A stretch of DNA of 39,330 bases from Amanita rubescens (lineage: Eukaryota; Basidiomycota; Agaricomycetes; Agaricales; Amanitaceae). Numbering within the stretch: the stretch's first letter is position 1; each line of letters begins with the position of its first letter. A program made the position numbers and the translations under genes. This document shows positions 20,075 to 31,474 of this stretch, piece by piece. The notes beneath the pieces were generated by a model. It was not told where the DNA came from and made no database searches. It saw nothing but the letters and a program-made list of their open reading frames with translations. Where the stretch lies: NCBI GenBank assembly GCA_015039365.1, contig WION01000495.1, forward strand, positions 1 to 39,330. The letters are read 5' to 3'.

Positions 20075-20777
20075 ACTTATGAGTCTGATGGAGCCATGCG
20101 AGAGTCCACTATCTTTCCTTTCCTTTTTCGCATCAACATTCTCAAGGTCTTCCAGTTTGGTTAAATTATTTGTGTCAGTTCTGAAACATAGAGCTTAAGG
20201 AAGATCAGATCAGATTTTCTTGGATGGCACATGGAAAGTTATGCCCACGGTCTGGAGTGTAATGAAATCGCTAGCGCGTTGAGAATAGATTGCGCCATAG
20301 TTTCGTGGAAAGGTCAATGTATTCACTACTAGTACTAGTGCGCCACCTCCTTAGCCTTGTTAAGTATGACATTTCTCTGAGTGTTGATGATAATGAACCT
20401 GAATTTGTAGTAGGGAATATGTAAGTGCCTGGATCGTGAACCTGAACCTGTTACATTTGGTGCCGAGGCTAGCAGCTAAAAATAGAACGGCGGGGACCAC
20501 GCTGGACCACGCCCGAACACCCCTAATTAAAGCGCTAAACCATTCGCGGATCTCAATACCAATACTGTTCCTAAACAACGCGGCGTTTTAGACAAATTGC
20601 CTTTGAGTATATTTACGTGTTGCGCTTTCGTTCCGAAGAGCCTGTCAATTCCCCCGCTCTTCTCTGGACTCTCCTTACTTAAGTAGCGCTGGTTGCCGTA
20701 CGCACGCGGTCAAATTTCCTTCTTCCTTTGACTGTGAACCCCTCACTGCTCTTCGCGGTGCGCGTTGGGATTGGGTG
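20075..20777. other. Intergenic stretch, no gene supported
   Basis: This is the 3' flank of the XPF gene and upstream region of the next gene. A short ctactagtactagt palindromic run is visible near 20328-20340. No ORF here shows a recognisable protein. Confidence 0.45.
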
Positions 20778-22457
20778 ATGTCGGACTCGCAGCTGATCCA
20801 TTACTATGGGATAAGCTGGCGAGATTTCGCGATGCGGGGTAAGTTGTCCACACCTTTTTGTGCTACCAAAACGTCTGATTGGGGTCTCTCGCGGAGAAAG
20901 TTGCAGCATTGACTGTCCTCCTGTACGATCATGGTAAAGTTTACTTTGGCGATTCAAATGAATCTGTTATCTGACTTTGTTTAGTGTTGACTTTTGAAGA
21001 CGAAGTGAGTAATAGCCTCGCGTCGCGTCCCGATGAAATTCGTTGACACTGGTAGAAAATTTTAGGTCGAGCTGTTCTGGGTACGGCCCATTTCGGATTT
21101 GTCACGTTCAATTTTTTAAAAACTCTGTTAGACAAAACCGTGGACGGTTGCAACATACCTTTTCCTCTGGGCGAGTAGCTAAAGGTCATCCCTAACGCTT
21201 TTATATTAACGCTTTACTTTTCGACATAAAGTGTAGGTATGCTGGAATAGTCATGCTGCTGTACGTTTCATTCCGTCTTCTCGACCACCACTCAACGGCT
21301 ACCTTGCAGATCTGGTTTCCTCCGTACGCGGCCGTATCAATCAAATTTCTCACCCATATATTGACACTGCCATAGTTATCCTCTTTGGGCCAGAAATTTC
21401 CAACGTACGTCTTTATCGACTTTTTGACTTTAAGAGCTGATAAATAGATTAGACGTATGTGTTTTTCGTCACTTTTTCTGAAAGTACACTGATTGACTTT
21501 AATTCTAGATGTGAGAGTCAGCGTTTGGTGCCAGTGGTCCTTCCTAATTTTGTAGGCTATGATTATTTTCTAGTCGAGTCATGGATGGGCGCATTCTCCC
21601 TATGGGCCGTGGAGTGTTCGTGCTTTTTGCAGTCCTGAAAAATGTATATTGACGCGTTCCGCATGCAGTGATGCTCCAATTAAGGCTATACGCACTCTAC
21701 AACTGTTCGCGCCGCGTCGCTGTCGTTGTTGGTTCCGTATTCTTTGTGTATGCATCAGCGTTCGTCGGAGTGACCTCGTTCGCATCATATAACCATTTTG
21801 GAAAACGTGAGTTTTCCGAAATGCCATCATCGTACGATAACAATTCATATAAATATACATCAGTCGAGGGTTACTTCCTCGCTGGTGAACTTTATTGCAG
21901 ACCTTCTAGTCCCTTTCGCGGGACTGGCTTTTCGTATTGGATTATTGTGGCATGGTAAAGTGTTCTACTAGAAATAGAGCATTCGGGAACTGATGTCGCC
22001 CTGCAGTTTTGAGGATTTCGTGCTTGGACTAACTATTTACAAGGGATACCAGAGCCGCCATAGAGGCAATGTCCCTGTCCTCGCTGACATTTATCCCACC
22101 CTGTTGCGGGATACAGTCCTCTACCTACTTCTGTACGTCGACAACTTTTTCATTAAAATCCGACTGACTTGGGATTTAAAGCACGGGATTTGTTTATATG
22201 ACGAATGCCATCCTAAACATCGTGGATTTGGTGCGCTGTCTCGTTGACATTAGAATTCTTAGTGATGACGTGACGTATAGGACGACAATTTGGGCGCTTT
22301 TAGTGGGTTCGGATTTGTTATGCCCATCGTTATGGGTAGCCGAATAACAATCAACATCCGAAAAGTGTGCCATAAGCATGGTAACAGTCCGGCATCACCA
22401 TCGCAAGTCTCTCTTAATCTATTACCGTGTCTGAACGAGCCAGGCCAATATGTATAG
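20778..22457 (+). CDS. DUF6533-type multi-pass membrane protein
   Basis: Pieces typical of this mushroom-expanded family follow in order: MSDSQLIHYYGISWRDFAMR, ALTVLLYDHVLTFEDEVELF, WTKPWTVATYLFLWA-RYAGIVMLL, SWMGAFSLWAVELMLQLRLY with ALYNCSRRVAVVVGSVFFV, a loop exon ending FSYWIIVACFEDFVLGLTIY, KGYQSRHRGNVPVLADIYP, LLRDTVLYLLL, TGFVYMTNAILNIVDLVR and MGSRITINIRKVCHKHG. Most joins use GT-AG introns in phase. At the join after LFLWA (near 21175) one base appears missing, so no GT donor restores the frame. The exons between about 21310 and 21540 could not be resolved. Function of the family is unknown. The gene may be intact with an unusual splice, or recently damaged. Confidence 0.65.
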
Positions 22458-22948
22458 TCTTTGTCGTTCTTTGCATTTGTCGCTCGTTTCAGAACGCATC
22501 CAGGTTCATGTTGACATATACGTCGGTTGCTTTGTGCCCGTGAGAGCATTGGGTCTCTCTCTTTGTTCATTATTCTGATTGAGCAGGCATCGATACTTGT
22601 TTAGCGCGTTTAGCCTTTGATGGCTATTCTTGCCAGTAAAAATAAATTTTATTGGATATAAATGGGAACTGGTATTACTCCCAACATATTCTAAGTACAT
22701 TCAGCAAGTATAAGCACGACCAAGGAAAAGAAAAAGAAAGTAATGACAGTCATCATCGTTCGCAGTACGTATAAGTGAAGGGAACGTAAGCGTACACGGG
22801 ATGGCAGTGTCATTAGGCATAAGTGAGAAAAGCAATCGTCAGTGCATGGTGGAAATAAAAAGACAATGTCTGAGAGTCTGATCGTGAAAGGTGTCCGAGA
22901 AGCGGATCATCACTGTATTTGACCTCTCAAGTCCTACTATCAGCAGAT
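22458..22948. other. Intergenic stretch between convergent genes
   Basis: Contains the 3' flanks of the DUF6533-type gene (+) and the Kre9/Knh1-like gene (-). Minus-strand frames here have no motifs. Adenine-rich runs near 22715-22740 are compatible with 3' ends, but I see no defined signal. Confidence 0.45.
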
Positions 22949-23731
22949 TTAGGCTGTGATGAAGCCAAGCACGGCGCCAACGGCAGCAAGGCCAATACCC
23001 ATGGATGTCTTGACGCTGGATGCACCGCTCTTGGAGCTAGATGTGGAGGTGGCAGACGAACCAGAACCTGTGCCGGAAGCAGTGGAGGCTCCAGCAACAG
23101 AGCTAGTGGGGTAGGTAGATCCTTTAGCTTTGATTTCGAATGAATCAGATGTAGCGTAGATCTACAAAGACAGTAAGGACGGAACCCATTGCTAGCTGCG
23201 TGAATAAAACGTACCAACGAACTGTTGATGATGTCAGAAAACTGAAGCTGATAACCAGTCGCGGGTGCCTGGTTCATTTGGGTCTGAGCAATGATCGCTG
23301 AACAGTCCGCGTTGGCCTGCTCCGCAATGAACGCAAGACGTCCAGAGAGAACAGATGGGTTCTTTAGGAATGTTAGAAGATTAATCCATAACACGGAAGA
23401 AAGAGCTACTTGCAGAGTTTACGATGCTGAGGAAGGGGGAGAACGTTAGTCGCTTTTCCACGTTGGCGAACAGAGGCCGTGGGACTTACAAGACCGTGAA
23501 CTGTTGGACGGGGGAGTTTTTACAGTCCCAAGACATGACATTTTCGGAACTAGCAACTAAAGAGTTGGTCAATTATGCACGTCGTACGACACGAGGAAAA
23601 GAACGGGTCTTACTCCACCACCAGCTGGAGCTGGGCTGGTAGATTTTGAAAGTAGTTTGGTTCTGAGCTACGACGGTACCGACGAGAGCAGAGAGAGCAG
23701 CGGCAAAGGTGAGCTTGGACACGAAGACCAT
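22949..23731 (-). CDS. Secreted GPI-anchored protein with Kre9/Knh1-like domain
   Basis: The protein opens with a clear signal peptide (MVFVSKLTFAAALSALVGTV, VAQ cleavage) followed by NQTTFKIYQPSSSWWW. Later exons give SENVMSWDCKNSPVQQFTVL, NPSVLSGRLAFIAEQANADC, QAPATGYQLQFSDIINSS and IYATSDSFEIKAKGSTYPTS. It then has a serine/threonine/glycine-rich stretch and a hydrophobic tail (GIGLAAVGAVLGFITA) suited to GPI attachment. This layout is that of the Ser-Thr-rich GPI-anchored family (Pfam PF10342). Members sit at the cell surface or in the wall; their biochemical role is not well defined, and some yeast relatives affect beta-1,6-glucan. Five exons with normal junctions; about 200 residues. 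It is divergent from the RRM gene. Confidence 0.82.
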
Positions 23732-24360
23732 GTTGGAGGGCGGGAAGGGACTAAATGAGCGTGGGGTGAGCGACAGGAACGAAGCTTTTGGGGGAAAATT
23801 AAAAGTGAGGCGTTCAACGACCGAGTTTACGATTAAGTAATACTCGGCATTTTCCGATGACCAACTCCGTGCTAGTGAATGACGAGGTGCGTGAAATCAT
23901 GTATTGGCTGTTGCCGTAGGATATTGTCATCGCAAAACCGAAGCAGTAATTCTAACACCTCGGCTTTGCACGATCTACGCTGGTGCGCGCATCCGAAGAG
24001 GCAGCGCGACTTCCCAATGAGAAGTACTTCGCGCATACAACTGCTCATGTCGTCCTCTTTCCTTTTCTGTGCATCTCTCGATGACGACGTCAGTCCTACG
24101 ATCATGTCGACCTCCTCCGCATACAATGACGATATATAACCCTCCTCCTTCGTCTTTCGCTCGTCTTTCCTCTCTCTCTTCCCTACCACCGACTATCCGT
24201 CCTAGCCTTTACCCGCCCTAGCCGACGCCGCTATTACCCTTAATTTTATTGCTATCGCTATCGTATACGTGTCCTTGTACGCAATATCGCCTGTCCGCGT
24301 TACCAAGCCTCCGCTTCGGCCTCTTGCATCCTCCAGCATTTGATTAATCGCTTCTTTAAT
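23732..24360. other. Shared upstream region of the surface-protein and RRM genes
   Basis: The 629-bp stretch between two divergent starts is pyrimidine-rich on the plus strand over 24140-24300, which is common in fungal promoters. No ORF with a recognised motif was found. Confidence 0.45.
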
Positions 24361-27300
24361 ATGGCCAACAACCAGCTGTCTAATTCTACCACTGTATCGG
24401 GCTCCCCGCCTTGTTCTACAGCCTCGCACTCAAGCAAAGTTGTCGCTCCTCTATCTTTATCTTGTCATGCTTCTCAGATGGCTCTTGCGTTCCAATCAAA
24501 CGCAGCTTTCACTCGCGCTCTAGTTCGACCGACGCCTCCCATTGTGGTCCGCGAGAAGGACCCGTCATCACTCGCTACTCCTGAACCGACTCCTGCGCGT
24601 CTCCCAGAACTTTCTCCTCTATGCATACCGGCGGTTCCAACCGCTTTGTCTTTGCCTGCAGACACGCCTAGTACCACTGCAGTCGCGAGTCCAAAGAGCG
24701 ACTCGTCTCACATTAGCAAGGAACCCTCTTCTGGATCTCAAGAGGACGGAGAGTTGGAGGACTCGGAGTCCTCTGACGTTGAGATCTTTTTGTCTTCGCT
24801 TGGTCTTGAAAACGCTGTGCCCAGTACGCATACATCTACAGGTTTGTTTATATTCAACGCTACATCGACAATTCCTTGACCCTTATGAACAGCGCCCGAC
24901 TCTGAACATGTTCCTGAGGACGTTCATGTCTCTCCTACCGTTTCACAACAGCAAAAGCCGGCTAATGTATCGGATGACATCCTTTCGCCTCAATTGCCGC
25001 CAGCTCCCTTGCAGCAAACCATCCCTCTCCCGGACGTCACGTCTGACAGCGAAGCGCCAGGTCACCCTACTAAGCCAACTCCTTCGCAGCCTGTCGTAGT
25101 CCCCAAGGAGACGACCCAACATTCTCGTATAGCAGAGGAAAGCGTTGCCGCGCGGTTAACGCCTTCCAACTCCCGAGATATTTATCTCGACGACTGTATT
25201 AATATCGATAGCTCCCATAAGACACCTAACGTTTATATCAATGGCCTACCTCCTCATTTTCCTGAAGAGCAACTATATGCGCTCGCTGCGCCTTTTGGGG
25301 CCATTCGCAGTGTCCGGACATTTACTCGACACGTCAAGGAAAGCGAGAGCGGCTACGGTTTTGTATTGTACGTGTCTTTACGTTTCGAGGTTCCGTTTTT
25401 AAACGCGGATTTTAGATTTGAAACTGTCGAGGCCGCAGAAAAATGCATAATATCTTTGCGCAGATATAGAAACCTTCATCCAACGTTCTCAAAGGTTAGT
25501 GGGCTTTAATCCGCCTACATACATATTTTTATGTTCGATTTTTCTCAGCAAGTACATAAGATTCCCGGCATCGCATATACGCAACTCCCCCCACCACAGG
25601 ACCTTCCCAGCAGCGATTCTGCGTTGTCGCCCAAGTGGGGGCAGAAAGGTAGTGAGGACGAAATGAGCTTCAAAGAGAAAATGGAAAGCTTGCATGACCC
25701 GACCAGTACCAATCTGTACATGGAAGGGTTAGTTCTCTCATAATTGCATTCGCTAAGCCAAGCTAACGCCAGGAAATAGGTTGCCCTTAAGCATTGATGA
25801 AGCGGTGAGCATCGCTTTCGCATCGTTACCGTTTTCTAATCAACGGTCGCTGTTACAGACCTTAGCTGCCCTCGTTTCTCCTCACCGTATCAGCAGCAGT
25901 CGTTTTTTTCAAACTCGACTCAGCAATCCGCCAAGAATCATTGCATTTGTGAGGTAAGTCGGATACTCCTCCATCTCAACGGTGTGCAACTTTTCTTTCA
26001 GACTCGAAACGAGGATAGGTGCCGAAGAAATTGTAGAACGCTTGCACGGCAGAATGGTAAGGGGTTGGAATGATTCCGGGAGCAGAATTTCAGTCCGCTT
26101 CGCCGATACTGCCGAACAGAGGGAATTAAGGGTTCGTACCTATCATTGACATACAATCTGCTTCTCATCTTGTACGCAGAGGTCCGAGCGCGTGAACAAG
26201 GAAGGTGAACAATCTCCTGGCCGACTTACGATAGCACAAGCTGCGCTTCTGAACATGCGTGGGCAAGAACTTCGTCAGAGACCGATGATCCCTGCGCACC
26301 AGTCACTCCCCGATCGGTTAGACCGATTGCGAGTTGATCCATATTTAGACTTCCCAAACAACCATCTGCCACCTACTGGGCTTACCGTCGACTATTCCCT
26401 TACCCCGAGTGCAAGTTATGTGTCTCCTAGGTTGCAAACTTCCATTTCGACTTCATACATGAGTTCTCAACAACGAGATCCGGTTTCACCAAACGTGGAC
26501 CCTGCCATGTTAACTCTTCTGGATTCGTTGCGAGGGAGCCGTTCCTTCCATAATGGCGATTACGCCAGTCACGATAACGATATACAGTATAATATCCGGC
26601 CACAGATCCCTTCTAGAACACCCCACGTCCTGGATGATTTCGGTTATGCCGCGCCGCAATACCCGCTTCGTAATGGTTATACCCCCACAGAAGAGTACAT
26701 TATGCGTGCGCATGCCGAATCCACCGCTCTTCGCCAGGGTCGTCGGCCACCCCCCATCGACTTGTACCGCCGTCGCAGTGACAGCGATGCCGCAGCCAGT
26801 ATTACCGTCGGCGTTCGCGGACAACGTGCTCAGGCGTCTACGATTACGATACCGCAGCAGAAAATCTTCCCGCACCCGAACGTCACGGAAGTGCACAATG
26901 TGGCTGAAGATGATTTCCAGAGTTCGGCCGCGCTTGCTCCCGAGTTCCGCCCGCGTACCCAGCAACCAGAAGCGCGCCAAGATAATATCATTAGGCATAA
27001 GCTTACATCTCACGTCAGTGCCCGCCTCTCCCGAGAGCCCGTCCACTCCAAGTCTCAACAAGCACCGCCCGCGATTCAGCAATCCCTACAGAACGAACAA
27101 CAGTATCCGGCAGGCCATACACGTTGCTCGACACTTCCGCATCGGTCGAGTTCGACTGCTCAACATCAGCGTCACTATCAGCACAATAGCATGAGCGTGC
27201 CAAGCACGACTCACGCACAAGATGCCATTAGCGCTATACTCAGCAGCATGAATTCAAGTAACGCTCTTGCCAACTCGAAGTCTAAACCTAGCAATAATGA

Positions 27301-27619
27301 AACCACGACCGATCATGTCACCAACGACCGTCATGAATCTTCTCAATTCAAAATTGGCAATCGCCTGTCATTCGACAATGTCAAAGGAGCTACGCAGTTT
27401 GAAAAGCACAACGCTCGACTCATTCGTGATCCTTCCTTGAATAATGAAGTCGAGCAGTCTTCTTCCTCGTTAACGTCGCCCGCTTTGACATACTCGTCCC
27501 AAACCCCTTCTACACTGAGCCCAGCTACGCCCTTCTTTGGTTCCTTCGCAAGTCAATCCGATGGCTTTGAGCAACAGGGGCCACATGGAACCAATGCGAA
27601 TAAATTGAAGATGAATTAA
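24361..27619 (+). CDS. RNA-binding protein with two RRM domains, RBMS-like
   Basis: Eight exons join in phase to 2904 nt, 967 residues. The first 270 residues are low-complexity, rich in S, T and P with an acidic patch (SQEDGELEDSESSDVEIF). RRM1 (about 272-350) has RNP2 NVYINGLP and RNP1 GYGFVLFET. RRM2 (about 400-480) has RNP2 NLYMEGLP and the looser RNP1-like IIAFVRLET. The pairing and the linker before the second domain (FKEKMESLHDPTSTNLYMEG) resemble the animal RBMS/MSSP proteins and their fungal relatives, which bind single-stranded RNA or DNA. The last 480 residues form one exon and are disordered, rich in Q, S, H and P. A role in mRNA stability or translation is inferred. The ATG (MANNQLSNSTTVSG) is the first in frame after pyrimidine-rich upstream DNA. 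Confidence 0.85.
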
Positions 27620-27780
27620 TCATGGCGAGGCGCACGCTACCTATTGACTATCGCAGCACAACTGTAGTTTTCGTAGTACATGTACTAGCTGTAAATCAGA
27701 GTCCTATACTACCGCGTTGTAAACATGGGCAAACTGTTGCCAAAGCCTATCGTGACGCGTGACGTAACGCATCCGCGATA

Positions 27781-28701
27781 ATGAGTTCACCTCTACAGTA
27801 TCCTTGCACTCCAAAGCGTCCAACGGCGCCGAGGAATGCGTATCACCCGGAGACACCTTCATCCTACATATAACCAACGTTCTCGCGTCAGATCTTATAC
27901 TGGAAGTTCGCCTCTAAATGACAAGACACCAGTCCAAGTGACGCGACGCGTCTCCAAGAGCAATAGCTTAGTCTTTGCCGACCTGGGAGGGAATGTACCA
28001 CAGCGCGCGGAAGACCCTATAAAATCCATGATGAGGCAAAAGTTTAGGGCGCGTTGTCTTGAACGCGCAGCCAAGGCCCGGGAGGAGCAAGTTAGGCGCC
28101 GGAGGTACTCCTCCGGGTACCCATCTAGTGAACCGAGTAGTGATGGGTTCGACGAAGCCATGGACGAAGATGACGAAGAAAACGAGGATGCGGTTGTGCA
28201 GGACGAGGTGAGAATATTGGCTCCCCCTTCCGTCCTAGTCAAGAAAAGTTGACTGTATGCGCGGTGTAGCTGTTTCGGAGGATTGTGGAGAGTTCTTTTA
28301 GGAGGAGTCAACATTCGTATCGCGTATCGTACGCGCTCGAGGTTGGCTCTTCGTTTGATCCTGACTTGGAGGACGTGTCAAAGTGGGAGGAAGAGCTTGG
28401 TAACTATTTTTTTCTTCTTTCGATGGTGGCTTATGCTTATTGCGATTGCGATGTAGGATGTGACACTTCTAGCGGACTATTACACTCAGAAGATATGCCA
28501 CCGCCTGAATTTGATGAAGATGAGCTGGCCGCCTATGCGGAAGATCTCGCTGCAATAGCCGGATTAGAAGATATTCCGGAGGAAGACTTGTTTGGCTGGA
28601 GCGGTTTTGAAGATGGAGATGGTGCAACCGCTTCGGCGGCGTCGTTCTCTGGGCAAGGACATGCCCAGGTGGAGAACGACGACGACATGTGCATCAACTA
28701 G
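27781..28701 (+). CDS. Acidic hypothetical protein, probably nuclear
   Basis: Exons 27781-27839, 27892-28207, 28270-28399 and 28457-28701 join in phase to 750 nt, 249 residues. The start reads MSSPLQYPCTPKRPTAPRNA, then SYTGSSPLNDKTPVQVTRRV and SKSNSLVFADLGG. A basic helix-like part (MMRQKFRARCLERAAKAREE) precedes a strongly acidic run (DEAMDEDDEENEDAVVQDE). The sequence YRVSYALEVGSSFDPDLEDV and an acidic C-terminus (EFDEDELAAYAEDLAAIAGL) follow. The text looks like a conserved agaricomycete family, but I cannot name it. The composition suggests a nuclear protein. It begins 161 bp after the RRM gene stop, so the two are closely packed in tandem. The first intron, at 27840-27891, removes an in-frame stop. 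Confidence 0.72.
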
Positions 28702-28844
28702 AGAACCGTTTTTTTTTCTTAAGTGCTATCTTATCATTCGTATGCTATTTTGCTCAACACAATCTTGTAAAATCATAACACAGTGTGTTTGTACCTATGC
28801 TATGCCAATCCCTCTAATATAAACAAAATTCTAGTCAAAAACGG

Positions 28845-30946
28845 ATGGTCTCGATCAAAATTCAACGCCCCTATTCTGAGCCACCTCGATCAAAGGCACT
28901 CCGCAGGGTATATAAGCGCGCCGTTGCAAGCTGTGCGTCCCAAATCACCCCCGAAATGCCACAGTCTTCCAGGACACAGTGGGTCGGCATTGCCGCTCTT
29001 TCTGCTATCATCCTCCTCCTTGGCTTGCTTTATGTCAGTTTCAGAACAGATATCTCTGAATCCGTCCGGTCATACTTGCCTTCTACCTTCAGGATCGGCG
29101 ATGACTGTATCATTCCTCCTTTTTCTCCCAACCAGGGGTCCTCCTCCTGCGTCACAACTTGTTATAACGCTTCCAACACTCTTCTCCTAGGCGATGGTCG
29201 GGATCCCCATATAACGAAAGTGGTGACGCATGTTCACGGGTTTACGGTGTTTGAAAACGTCTATGTGCGGAATGGAACCTTTTTCGTGGTTCATGAAGAC
29301 TCGGTGGTGGGGAATTCTTCTCAGGCCGAGGGTTTTCCGCCTCGGCGGAACATTATTACAAAGATCGTTGACTACGGCCCTGGAGTCGATTTCGAACCAA
29401 GCGACGATGTACGTTCATATCGAGTTCCGCCCTGTCAGCCGCTCATACAAGCTCTTAGGAATTGACATTTGTCAGAGCTTCCAATGCGAGCAACGCTCTG
29501 GGACACTTCGCGAGACGCGTAAAGGGCGTCACTGTGGTCATGTATGATCCTGTCAATTTCATGCATGTAAGTTGTTTCGCCCCCTTTTTTCCTCTTATGC
29601 GAGCGGCTGACTTGGGCGGGCGGATAGCACTTTTATCATTGGTGGGGAGAGGTTATTCTTGGTGCTTGGCGCGTCTACTCTACCATCAATCAAAGCAACG
29701 TTACACACATGCCGTTCCCGCCCACGTGGTCGGAAACGCAGCCTATGCATTTTTTGATGCCAGTGAGTAACTCGCGTTCGTTTCTGAGTTGCTTGGTTCT
29801 GATATGAGATGCTTTCTATAGTTCAGTGTGAATGGTGGATGGCGAGATCATGCGGGCGTCAACGGTCCGTTGATGCGTGCGGCTTTTCCAAGTGCATCTT
29901 TGGAAGAGTCAAATCATTGGGCTGATCTTAAGGCTTTGGGTTCCACGATGGTTTTCGACAGGTTGATGATCGTGAACCGCCAAGCTGCGCATTTCCAGTA
30001 AGTCTTTAATGTTCTTTCCCTTGGTCCTGACTTAATGTTATAATCCTAGTCCAAACGGTGGTGTATGGTTCAAAATGATTGCCGGTTCCATGTCTGTGAA
30101 TGCGACAAAGCACTTTTGGGAGCCCTTACGTGGGTCATTGGTAAAAGGACTTCTCGGATATGTTCCTACTGTGAACAACCGCGGCGCTGTGCTTAGCCAC
30201 GAAGAGGACAACGGGCCACCTCTCGTTACATATGTTTCAAGACAAGGTGGTGGACGAAGGCTTGGCCAAGAATACCATGACAGTCTGGTGTCGTCCCTCC
30301 GGGAGTTGGAGAACGAAGGAGTCATACGATTCCATGTGGCACGGATGGAACTAATGACGATTCATGAGCAAATTGAGCTTGCAGCGAAGACAACGATCAT
30401 GATTGGCGTGCATGGCAATGGGCTGACGGTGAGCATTAGTTTTTCATGTTCTATGCAGTAATTCATAGCTATTCCAGCACCAGCTCTGGATGCCATCGTC
30501 ACCATGGTCTACCGTCATGGAGATCTTCCGACCGCTAGGTATGTTTTACTTGATCAAACTAGTCATCAAATTGACATGCTATTCTCAGCATACATCTTCG
30601 ACTATGAAATTTTGTCTCGAAATGCAGGTCATCGGGTACGCACTTTGTCTGTTTTGTTAAATCTCGCTAAAATTGACGAATTCGACTAGCATTACGCCGT
30701 GTGGAATGATACAATGGTAACCTACCCCGAAGGAACCTATTACGGCCCAGTAAGTAAAAGTAGAAGCTTGTTGCGAGCCTGCTGAGTAACCTTTTCCAGG
30801 GTTTGAACTATGGCGACAGATTCCATGGCGGTGGGTGATTATCTTGACTGCAAAGGCCGTTTACTCACTCTGCCGCAGACGACTTGCCTGTTTGGGGCCC
30901 TGCTGTTGCGCAAACGATCAGAGAGCGGCTTGCAGAACGGCATTAA
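28845..30946 (+). CDS. Family 61 glycosyltransferase, type II membrane protein
   Basis: Ten exons join in phase to 1629 nt, 542 residues. A single membrane segment (about residues 46-66, WVGIAALSAIILLLGLLYV) after a basic N-terminus indicates a Golgi/ER type II enzyme. An ATG 37 codons downstream (MPQSSRTQWVG) is an alternative start. Family landmarks are HFYHWWGEVILGAWRVYS, FDRLMIVNRQAAHFHPNGG, LVTYVSRQGGGRRLGQEYHD, the acceptor-site region IELAAKTTIMIGVHGNGLTH, QLWMPSSPWSTVMEIF, and the end DDLPVWGPAVAQTIRERLAE. Family 61 contains xylosyl- and GlcNAc-transferases of N- and O-glycan synthesis; the specific sugar cannot be read here. Several N-glycosylation sequons lie in the lumenal part. 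It is followed in the same direction by the amidase gene. Confidence 0.88.
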
Positions 30947-31474
30947 TAGACACCGTCTTGTCGCAGTCGATGTAAAAGGCAGAATTCTCTGTCGTAAAAA
31001 ATGAAAATGGAATTTGCTCATGGTTACCCATCTCATGTTTGTCGTAAGCATTTTCACCTGAACTGGCAGCGTTATGAAATTCGGTCAAAGTGCGTCGCGG
31101 TTTCTTGGACATTTGCCATATGTGAGCGATGCCGTATCAGACTCTATCAGCACCTTATACTATATCGGCCGGCACAGGCAGATGTCAAAAGTTCCGTTGT
31201 GGCGGCGTTGAGGTTGAGCGGTATTGAAGTTATTCTTGTTAGCAACCGAGTGGCAGATGGCAAATCCGGATAGTTCTGGCGATGCCAGACGAAGACATGG
31301 CGTTACCTCGGACGAACCGTTTAACTCAACGCTCTTCCACTCCCGCTCTTGTCGCAGCTTAATTCAAAATAACGTAACTCCGAGGACGCTCCCGTTCCTC
31401 AGCAATCTGTAGGTCCTCACATATATACTGTCCCGACCCATCGAATCGTCATATTCATCCGTCGCCAACAGGTG
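30947..31474. other. Intergenic stretch between GT61 and amidase genes
   Basis: Overlapping short frames on both strands (31001-31273, 31224-31412 plus; 30839-31112 minus) show no known motif. It is probably the 3' UTR of GT61 and the amidase promoter. Confidence 0.45.

Noticed and set aside
26510..27082. 190-codon minus-strand frame
   Set aside because: It is antisense to the last exon of the RRM gene; compositional shadow with no motif.
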